From: Aquilaria yunnanensis
Lineage: Eukaryota > Streptophyta > Magnoliopsida > Malvales > Thymelaeaceae
Direction of reading: 5' to 3'
Assembly: GCA_039654915.1 (NCBI GenBank)
Contig: CM077598.1
Coordinates: forward strand, 67,174,041-67,238,040
Length of the DNA: 64,000 bases
A program made the translations under genes and the position numbers. Positions 53,605 through 62,561 of the stretch are shown one piece after another. The notes beneath the pieces are model-generated. The model made no database searches and was not told the DNA's origin. It was given only the letters and a program-made list of their open reading frames with translations. Numbering within the stretch: the first letter of the stretch is position 1; each line of letters opens with the position of its first letter.

Positions 53605-54713
53605 GGTTATCTACAACAGTAAATATGCAGTGTAAGAGTCATGTATTTTAATTTCATTTAATAAGGACTTTTATTAAATGATACTTCCACTATTTTCCTC
53701 AAAATAATAACCCTCGATATTATTTCGGAACACCTCGGCGCTAAGGTATTCTAGTAGGCCAAGATCCATATTTGACCATAACCTGAGTCAGCTTTGGCTT
53801 TTCTCTCAAGTTACAGCTATTTAGGGAGGCAACTCCTTGCCAATTGCATCTTATGCAACTCTTGGATAGTTGGCTGAACAACACTTGTCCAAGCTCATCT
53901 CATGAACTTAAGCCCAACTTTATGCATCTAAGTCCCTAATCCTATTAGGATGACTTAGTTAAGTTAGACCCAAAGTTAACAATTTGGCTATCACTAGTAT
54001 CCCATCGCGCCTTACCAAGATGAACATAGGTGCTTTGCTTTGGCAAACCCACCTAATGTTGATCAAAGTCTTGACGAGTGCCAACATTTGGAAGGCATCA
54101 CATTTAATGACTTAATATTTGTTTGAGGGATTTTTTTTTTATCTCACCAATTTGTTATCTCTGGTTGTCTTATACATGCATCACATACAAATATAAAACA
54201 TGCATCTCATGCTTACAAGAAATAAACATGACATGGTTATAGCCCAAACTATTCGATATTCTCAAGCCAATGAGAATGTACAATGACAGTAACAAGAGAA
54301 GGCACGACTCCCAGGCCGTATTTACAAGTACAACCAATCAAGGGCTATAACCATGCACCATGCTTCAAACACCAATTAGCATATCATGTTAAATCTCATT
54401 CAACAAAAATGCATGCCAATTGACGCATGTTGATTAACCAGTTTTTATTTAAGTGGCGCTTCGCATACGGCGGTCCCATTGGCCGGTCAACAGGTGGTGG
54501 TTCCACTGACCGGTCAGCGGACGGCGGTAGTGCCCCCCGGTGCAAAAAATTGTCTTACATTTGCTTAGCCCGAAATCTTCTATTTCGAGCAAGTAGGCAC
54601 CCGAGACTCCTCCATTCGAGCCACCAAAAATACCTTACTTTCGGTGGCCGAACAGGCCGAATCCAAACAAAGCTAGGGTTTTTGCAACTATTGCAAGAAT
54701 CCTAATCCATATA
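53605..54713 (-). other. Cop leader region
   Basis: About 1.1 kb with no convincing frame. At 54468-54530 lies a GC-rich pair of repeats around CCATTGGCCGGTCAACAG and CCACTGACCGGTCAGCGG. It ends where the Tat-F LTR begins; the Cop primer site is not found. Confidence 0.6.
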
Positions 54714-55641
54714 TGATAGCCGAAGTGCTATCGCCCTCGATCACCTGAGGCCCCCAAAAAAGAGGAAGTCAGACTCTTGAGGTACATGATCTCGGTAGTC
54801 CGCCAATACCAACCTCAGAGTATCGCCTTCATCGGGGAGATGACAAAACCAACTTCGGGGGAGAAGGACCAGCCATCCTCTGCTAGGGAAAGCCCCCCGA
54901 AGGAGTAACTTTAGAGCCAGGGAATCCCCCCAAGAACCAGTCCAACCCTGGGAAAAGGCCCCTTAGCCCGAGGGTGGACATCAACCAAAGGGACCTCAGA
55001 GGTACGGCAGAAGCCATCAAGGAGTCTCTGACAATTCCGCTCGTACACCCTGCACGCTGCTCTCATATGCACTCTGACGCCCCGCCGCTGCCCACGTGCT
55101 ATCATGTAGGACTACGCCTGTCACAGCTCGTGGCCCGAGGAGCCTGCAGGCAGCTAGGGGCCCCCATGCCCGGAAGTACGGGCGACATCTGTCCATACAC
55201 GTGTCACAATCCAAAGGGTCCACTCCATCTATATATATCAGGGGGATGGACTCAAAAAGGGGGGCCGGTGGATCCTTTTCTTTCGGCCTTCAGGAAAACA
55301 CGGTAGGCAAGAGCCTTTTTCCTTACTACTCCCTCTCCGGCCCCCGAGGCACTGACTTGGGCATCGGAGGCTCCTCCCCAGAAAATCACTCCGGGGACTT
55401 CCTAACCCCCATTTTTTGAGTGTTTAGGCAGGTCCTCCTGCGGAACCCTCGTTTCGGGCTCTCTCCCATACCGAAATTCCTTCTCGGCCTCACCGTGCCT
55501 CCCACACGAGGATGCTGCCGGCCATTACAGGTGACCCCTATAGAGCAGCTTCTGTTGGGAGCCTCTTGTATCTCCTGAAGTCCCTACCGCCTTCACGATG
55601 ACAGACAGTGGAGATAATGCTATGGCCACCGCCCACCATCA
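54714..55641 (+). repeat. 5' LTR of Tat-F
   Basis: TGATAGCCGAAGTGC...CCACCATCA, 928 bp, the only uninterrupted full LTR of this subfamily here. CTATATATATCAGG at 55231-55244 is a likely TATA region. Confidence 0.9.
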
Positions 55642-55643
55642 TT

Positions 55644-55662
55644 TGGCACCGTCTGTCGGAAC
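55644..55662 (+). other. Primer binding site of Tat-F
   Basis: TGGCACCGTCTGTCGGAAC, two bases after the LTR end. It differs slightly from the Tat-E site. Confidence 0.82.
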
Positions 55663-55664
55663 AT

Positions 55665-56330
55665 ACTCCCAGGTCGTCGTTGTTGAAGCTCGGTGTTCTA
55701 AGGAAAAAGGACTTCTGAGGTCCCCGTCTGCGCTAGAGGTTCAACCAGCAGCCGAACAACTGCAATAGGGACTTCCCTGCCCGAGGACGAATGTCCTCTT
55801 CCTATTACCACGGCCTTCCTACGCAAGTTCCCATGCTTTGTTGTGGTCAAAATAACGCAGCTGGTAGATCGATAATGGCAGCGTCCAAATTCGAGCCGAA
55901 GGCCCTCCTCATTACTACTTCATCGGGAGAAGAGTCCTATATCAACTCACAGGAGTTCGGAGGAGCAGAGGTTGACAAGATGAGTCCTCGATGGGAGGCA
56001 TACCCCTCGGAATACGACCAACGGGAAAAACAGGGTCAAGGTGACCCGGACCTCCCCGTCGAAGGAGTTTTGTACCTGAAGAAAAGTCACCGTCTCCTCG
56101 GCAACAAAGTCAGATACCCATTGCCCCAAAAGCCCGTCTACGCCTTGCTACTTGTAGGCAGAGGGCTACTCTACTTCTCGGGACACGCTATCACTATCCG
56201 GAGTGACCCGCCTCCGCGCGATGTCATGAAAAAGAGTAGAGCATTCGGGAAGACTATCAAAATGGTGCATCGAGCTCGGAGAGTACTACATCATGTATGA
56301 GCCTAGAAGGGCAATAAAAGCCTAGGCACG
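55665..56330 (+). pseudogene. Tat-F gag start fused to RNase H end
   Basis: The first ~390 bp resemble the N-terminal gag of Tat-B (the stretch around REKSPKSPHRS and KMTQQLDRRW is recognisable in a shifted frame). From about 56060 the sequence instead matches the end of RNase H: KVRYPLPQKPVYALLL, YFSGHAITIRSDPPPRDVMK. In Tat-E these regions are about 4 kb apart after removing insertions. A 169-codon frame (55791-56300) crosses the fusion, but probably by chance. Confidence 0.75.
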
Positions 56331-56699
56331 GGCAGACTTCAATGCCGAAACCCCAGAAATGGGAAATGCTGAAACCGACGAGGGAGAGCGGGCGAAGGTA
56401 GATGCAGAGTGGGAACTCCCTATCGAAGAAACTCCAAGTGCAGAACAGCAGAGCGCTGGAGTAGCCCCTCGGGGGCCTAAGGGCAGGAAAGCCACCAAAG
56501 CCATCAATTTTGGGTACCAAAATGTTGGGCCATCCGAAGCATGGAGACACTAGGTACAGCAACCTCAGAAGAGGGAGGAAAGAACCTACAAAGAGGTATC
56601 CAGCAACTAAAGAGTCTCGAAAATCCTCATGAAAAGGTGAAAAGTGCGAAGATGTGCTGGACGATATTCCCTAATTAAAGAGGAATTATACCGACAAGG

Positions 56700-57720
56700 G
56701 TACGAAAGTCCGTTACAGAGATGTATCGGCAAAGAGGGTGCAAGACAATTCGCCCAGGAAGTGTGAAAAGGGCCGAAGACACGGTAGCACCCAGAAAACT
56801 GCCTTCGGAGTGGGTAACCCCGGAAGATTACCTTTGCCCCTTTGCAGTATGGGGCATAGGCCTAACCGGTCCACTCCCGGTAGCAGTCGAGGAAGTGAAG
56901 TTCTACATAATAGCAGTGGACTACTTCACTAAGCGAAACGAGGCAGGACCCCTAACTACTTTTCCGGCAAAGGATATACAAAAGTTCGTCTGGAGAAACA
57001 TGATATGCAGATTTGGCATATCAACGGTGATAATGGCCGATAATGGTTCCCAGTCTATCAACCAGGGATTCCAAGAATTTGCCACCAACTTCGGAATAAA
57101 ATTGCACTTCGGCCCACTAGCTCAGCCCCAGAGCAACAGACAAGTGGGGGTAGCCAACAGAATTATAAATGAGGGACTATAAAAGAGGTTGGGAGAAGCA
57201 AAGGGAAAATGGCCAGGAAAACTTCCTACTATACCTAGGGGTTATCAGATAACTCCCCGAAGGGCCACCGGGGAGGCACCTTTCTCACTTATCTCCAGTA
57301 CAGAGGCCATTATCCATTTGAAGTAGCATGGTCACCAGTTAGAATACGAGTGTTCGACGAAAGAGGAAATGACCTCGGGTTGATAACTAAGCTCGAGCTA
57401 GTTGGCGAACATAGAGGAATGGCCGAGCTCAGAAAAAGGGCCTTTCAACAAAAGGTGGCCATGAGTGCAAACCTGCATGATAAGCCAAAAGGAAAAATGA
57501 AATGATACCTCATCCTCCAAAAGGCCGAGTTTCAACCCCGAAAACTGTCCCATGGGGTACTTCGGCCAAACGGGAAAGGGGCCTTATTCGGTCCTAGCCG
57601 AGGTCCGAACGGGAGTATACAAGCTTGGTGACACCAAAGGAGGAAAACTGAAAAATGCATGCCACTCGGATGCCTTAAAAGAAATTCTATACTTAGAATT
57701 TTAGATGAGAAATCCAACAA
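56700..57720 (+). pseudogene. pol: Tat-F integrase with lost catalytic residues
   Basis: Open from 56721 to 57182. The core keeps the middle Asp in VIMADNGSQSI, but the first Asp is Gly (WGIGLTGPLP; Tat-B has WGIDL) and the Glu is Gly (QVGVANR; Tat-B has QVEVSNR). The C-terminal tail (57190-57720) is frameshifted. The element could not integrate on its own. Confidence 0.85.
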
Positions 57721-58047
57721 GTGATAAATTTCTTTAAGTATAGAAATTTTCCCCTATCTGAAGAAGACTCGCCAAACAAAGCTCAAGCGCGCACTCTCGA
57801 AAGTCACATTTTCCTATTGAAGATGATTGGGTTATACGCCCAAATAAGGTGAAGTCTATCGAACACGGCCGACGAGGGCAGGTTAAACTTTGCCTAAGGG
57901 AACTTCGCCAACAACGAACGTTTACCCGAAGGTTGGCCGATGAAACGAGCAAAGTGTACCTCTCTGAAGTCCCCTGACCGAAAGTGGTTGGGGCAACTAG
58001 GAAACAAAAAATTGCTCAAAAGACTTAACCAAATTATGAAGGAAAAT

Positions 58048-60679
58048 TCATTGAAGAAGGTCTTGGTACAAGGAGAAGGTTACAAGAAGAAAAATGCAAA
58101 GAAAAAAGAAGAAGGCAAAGGCCCTAAAATAACTAAGGGAACCCGCCGTCATGGGAAGCTCCGGCTCCTGTGTCTTTGGCCGCTGCCTTCGGTGCAGGAG
58201 GAGGGGCAAATGGTAGTTGAGGAGCTCGACTTTCAACCAAGTCCACCGAGGATCCTCGGGAATATCCAGGGCAGCCAAGAAGGAAAGGTCGAGGTCCGAA
58301 TATTTCTTTAGAAATTGGTGACAAGCCAGGCAGAAGCCGTCCTGAAAGGCAACCTTGGTCGCCTGAACGGCTTTGTCTTTTTCTATGTCCAATTCGTCCA
58401 CCTCATTCTGAAGATCGGAAACCTCCTTCTAAAGATTGGCAACCTCCTTCTCCAGCTCCTTTATCTTCTTCTTCTTCTCCGAATCCTTCTTCAGCGAGTC
58501 GACCTTGGCTTGAAGTTCGGCTTTGTCGGCAAGAGCCTTCGTCAGAAGAGCAGCTTCTCCTTCTCTCTCCTTCTGAATGGCCTCATTGGCCGAGGTTAAG
58601 CTCACAACCTTCTCACCAAGGTCGGACATCTTCTTGGAGAAGTCCTTCAAGAGATCCTCTTGGCCCTTCAAGAACTCCTCCCGAAGCTGGGCAACCTTCT
58701 GCTTGGCTATACGGCTCAACTTGGTGTTTGTCACAACTGAGTTAGCGCAGAAGACCTTGGCCTTCTCCAATTTATCTTCGGCCCAAGCTCGGAACAAAGA
58801 CTGCTTTGCCGCCCAAGCTCGAAGGTATCCACTGTACCCCAAGAGCTACAAAGAAAAAAGAGAAGGTACTTAGTAAAAGTCACACAAGGAAAGCCAAAAC
58901 ACTTAGACAAAAAAGTGGGAGGAAAAATGAAGAGGCCTAAAAGAACTACCTGGGCAGCATGCTCGGAAACCTTAGTGGCAAGGGTATCCTCGGAGGCACA
59001 CTCCTCAGCAACTGCCTTGAAGGAAGCCTGAGTGAGCACACCCCTCGCCATCTGTGGAGCCATTTCCCGGCAATCCTCGGAGAATAGGTTCATGTCCTCT
59101 GTTAAAGACCAAAATGGCTCATTGGGACTTTGTCCATCCGGATGTGGGAATCCCGAAGAGCCCGCCTTAGGGCATGCTCAACCATCCAAGCTGAGGGTGC
59201 CAGATCCTTTGAAAAGTTGAAGACGTAAGTCAAACAAAGCTCCTTAGCTATACAAGTTACGAGGATGTGAGTAAGAGGGAAGAGACAAATCGGGTGCAAC
59301 CTTAACGACGTCATCATCAGAGTCCCGAACCTCCTCCACGTTGGCAGGAATATCTTTGTCTTTATCCCTTCGGCATTTCTCCAGTTCCTCGACAGAGGGA
59401 CTCCCTGCCAAAAAGCCCAAAAGATCCAATGACATGGTGCGACTCAGTGGAACGAGAGCACCTACCACCCCGGCAGGAACCTACGCGGGAGTTTCAGGCT
59501 CGGCGGGAGTTCCAGGCTTAGTGGAAGTAGTAGTAACGCCACCGACCTCCGCGGGAGTTTTAGGCTTGGTGGAAGTTGCAATATCACCACCGACCTCCGC
59601 CACATCCTCCGGGAGTAGAAGAAGGGTGTCCTTCTTCGCCTTCTTGGCCGAACACGGTCCACTCCCAGTAGTCTTGTGCCTCTTGGAGACGCTTTTCTTC
59701 ATTTGTTCTCCCTTCTTGGCCTGACCAAGGAAGAGAGACTTGTAGTAGGCAGCAGACTCGTCGCCCATCTCTGAAAAAAAGGGAAAACATCAATGTGAGT
59801 CCAGACAAGCACTTATGCTGAAAACTTCGAAAAGAAACTTACTTTCAAAAAAGGTTTCGTAAGTGAGCTCGCTACGAAGGAGCTTCACCAGCCAGGACTC
59901 TCTCCCCGCGATGGCAGGAGCTGACATGCCGAGATCCGTCTTATGCTCCTTAACCACCCCCAACCCCCGAGGAACTCCTCGGTCATAAGCCTCCAATTGA
60001 TGGGAAAGGGGTAGAGGGAGCATGAAGGGGCCTCAGCATCCCAGTCGGCGACAGCACGGATACGTCTGTCGAAATTCTCAAATCTCGCCGCCAACTCGGG
60101 AGTTAGCAGCTTCTTGGGATCCACGACATCTGTCTCCAACTTTACCCGAGCCCACCTAGTCGGAACATGAGACCAAGCCTCTGCCACCTTTAGGAAGAAG
60201 AACTTCCTCTGCCACCCCCGCCAGCTATCCTTTGTAGCGAAGGTGAACATGAATTTTTTGCTCCCAGATCCCCGAGGTAGCATGAAATAAAAGCCACCCT
60301 TCGAAACCGGATAGAGCTTGTAATACTGCATGAACAGGATAAAATGGGGTTCTACCCCGAAGGCCCCGCACATGTAGAGAAAGGCATTGAAATAGCAATT
60401 AGAGTTGGGAGGAAGCTGATTCACGGATATGTCATGAAATTGGCAAAAGTCACAAACCATCTTCGCGGGAGGATACCAAAGTCTGGCCTTCAGTTGAGCC
60501 CGAAAAATGGTAACCTCGTCATCCCGGTTCATAAAACTAAAGTGACCGAGGGGCGGTAACCTTGTGGTGGCGTAGGAGGGAAGGAAAAATTTGGTTGTCC
60601 ACTTCTCTAATTTATCAGAAGTGGAGCAACAAGGGTGAGACATAAGAGGTTGCCAGCTCTCGGGAATAGGCGAAGACAT
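58048..60679 (-). pseudogene. Tat aORF copy F, four exons, the best-preserved copy
   Basis: Starts at the ATG at 60679 (MSSPIPESWQPLMSH). Exon 1 is 60679-59843 (contains DFCQFHDISVNQLPPNS, FMQYYKLYPVSKGG and FATKDSWRGWQRKFFFL); a 1-bp loss near 59965 shifts the frame. Intron 1 is 59771-59842 (GTAAGT...CAG). Exon 2 is 59770-59301 (MGDES, then a Lys-rich and a low-complexity part). Intron 2 is 59207-59300. Exon 3 is 59206-58950 (LFSEDCREMAPQMARG). Intron 3 is 58846-58949 (GTAG...GTAG). Exon 4 starts at 58845: a long coiled coil (QLREEFLKGQEDLLKDFSKK), one TAG at about 58430, then DLSFLAALDIPED. All three joins keep frame: exon 1 joins exon 2 within a Lys codon, the others fall between codons. 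It lies antisense to Tat-F. Role unknown; exon 1 resembles Transposase_28-type plant proteins. Confidence 0.82.
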
Positions 60680-60946
60680 GATTGGCCAAAAAAGAGACTT
60701 CAGAAAAAAGAAAAATGACTTCGGGAAACCAAAAGAAAAGAAGAAACTGAAGGATCTCTAGAGTCAGAACCCATCAAAAGTCTTGCCGAAGTCAGGGTTC
60801 CTGGACACCGTCGTGCAAGATGCTGGGAATCGCTCCGCCGTAAAAACTGTTGCCAGAAAAAGGAAAAGGCAAGAGAAGACGCAAGAGCAAATGAGAGCAA
60901 AGTGAGAGCAAAGAAAAACAAATCAGGAGAATGACAGGAGGAGGCT

Positions 60947-60953
60947 TACATAG
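60947..60953 (-). promoter_or_regulatory. Mutated TATA box of aORF copy F
   Basis: TATGTAA on the minus strand, in the same context and at the same distance (~270 nt) from the ATG as the intact TATATAA of copy A. Confidence 0.55.
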
Positions 60954-61354
60954 ATCAAGGAAGGGAAGCCGAAAGGGCGTCATAATTGCTGCGTGAAGGC
61001 AAAATGTCACCATAATTGCCCGTCGCGCGTGAAAAAATGTACCCATCCCAACCAGCACCTGCCACATGTTGCCCGTCACGAGAAACTAGGACACGTTTTC
61101 TGACATCTTGAAAACTTGGGTGCACCGCCCCAAACTGACACGCCTAGTTTCAAAACATGACGGTCCACTAGCCTATGGCAGAAAAAAGTAAAGAAGTTGG
61201 GGATCTCGAGGACACCAAAGGGCAGACAGGTGACACCTGTCCGAACAAACCATGCCCCCAGGTGGTGAAATGCCTCCCCTGCGAACGTCACATGCCAAGT
61301 CCTGAAAACCGCTCCCGAAAGGATCACCAGCCGAAGTCTCCACTTTGGCTTTCC

Positions 61355-61367
61355 AAAGGGGGGCATG
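61355..61367 (+). other. Polypurine tract of Tat-F
   Basis: AAAGGGGGGCATG abuts the 3' LTR. Confidence 0.85.
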
Positions 61368-61868
61368 TGATAGCCGAAGTGCTATCGCCCCAATCACCTG
61401 AGGCCCCCAAAAAATAGGAAGTGAAACTCCTGAGGTACACGATCTCGGTAGTTCGCCAATACCAACTTCGGGGGAGAAGGACCAACCATCCTCTGCTGGG
61501 GAAAGCCCCCCGAAGGAGTAAATTTAGAGCCAGGGAATCCCCCGAAGAACCAGTCCAACCCTGGGAAAAGGCCCCTCACCCCGAGGGTGGACATCAACCA
61601 AAGGGACCTCGGAGGTACGGTAGAAGCCATCAAGGAGTCTCTGACAATTCCACCCGTACACCCTGCACGCCGCCCTTATATGCACTCTGACGCCCCGCCG
61701 CTGCCCACGTCCTGTCATGTTGGACTATGCCTGTCGCAGCTCGTGGCCCGAGGAGCCTGCAGGCAGCTAGGGGCTCCCACGCCCAGAAGTATGGGCGACA
61801 TCCGTCCATACATGTGTCACAATCCGAAGGGTCCACTCCCTCTATATATATCAGGGGGATGGACTAAA
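61368..61868 (+). repeat. Truncated 3' LTR of Tat-F
   Basis: Follows the 5' LTR for about 500 of 928 bp, to CAGGGGGATGGACT, then breaks off before the Cop LTR remnant. Confidence 0.85.
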
Positions 61869-61900
61869 AAAAAATAGATGGGGGACTCTCACTCTCATAC

Positions 61901-62561
61901 ACTTAAGCTGATGAAATTGATAACGTATATCAACTTAAGCTGATGAAATTGATAACGTATATCAATTCATCCGAGCATGGCCATGCATTTTCTAAGTCTC
62001 ACTCTATCAAAGGGCCCAAAGATATCACTTCCGTTACATAGGAGGGACAAATCCCATCTTGATCATACAAATCCCTCCACATGATATGTGACATACCCAA
62101 TGACGTCCTTCAAGTTCACTCAGTTACGAGCAACAAAGGAAAGTATCAAAGTATGTGACTCACATGTAGGGAACCTTGATGATCTTAGGTCGAAGGACTA
62201 CATATACCATGATCACTATGAGAATCACTTATGATGCTCATATAATGATCCATGTAGTGTTCTCACAGTGGGTCGGTCCATTGCACAAGTTCTCCAACTT
62301 GTACCCATATGCAGACTACATATCTCATATTAGCCTACACATATGCTAATCGTTATGTATTATTGCAACCCGCTCCACAATAATACTAGACTAGGGATGT
62401 TTGAGAATATCATTATTCTAGGGTTACAATTATGTTTGTTAAGTTACGCAGAAACAAAACAATAAACATAATTCCTGGATTAATGCCTTAATAAAATATC
62501 ATGACTCAATGTGAAAAAATACAATCATCCCATGATTGGCCTTTTGGGCACAACACTAACA
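61901..62561 (-). repeat. 5' LTR remnant of Cop with a 32-bp tandem duplication
   Basis: On the plus strand the last ~600 bp match the reverse complement of the Cop LTR start and end GCACAACACTAACA. The inner edge is duplicated: two 32-bp units at 61901-61932 and 61933-61964. The other ~750 bp of the LTR is missing. Confidence 0.88.

Larger units (their letters stand above)
54714..61868 (+). mobile_element. Tat-F: deletion derivative of a Tat-type element
   Basis: 5' LTR 54714-55641, primer site, a short gag remnant joined to the end of RNase H, integrase (56721-57182), pol C-terminus (to about 57720), antisense aORF (60679-58048), polypurine tract, 3' LTR (61368-61868, truncated). Most of gag, protease, RT and the second RNase H is missing. 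ATATA precedes the 5' LTR; the matching TSD is lost in the junction with the Cop LTR. Confidence 0.88.
48653..62561 (-). mobile_element. Cop: Ty1/Copia element with both LTRs, containing Tat-F
   Basis: Perfect TSD CAAAT at 48648-48652 and 62562-62566. Minus-strand order: 5' LTR remnant (62561-61901), Tat-F insertion, leader, gag (from 53604), protease, integrase, RT, RNase H (to 49703), polypurine tract, 3' LTR (49631-48653). Integrase before RT is the Copia order. The primer site and the second half of the 5' LTR are deleted at the Tat-F junction. This is the only Cop copy with internal sequence and defines the family of the solo LTRs. Confidence 0.93.
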
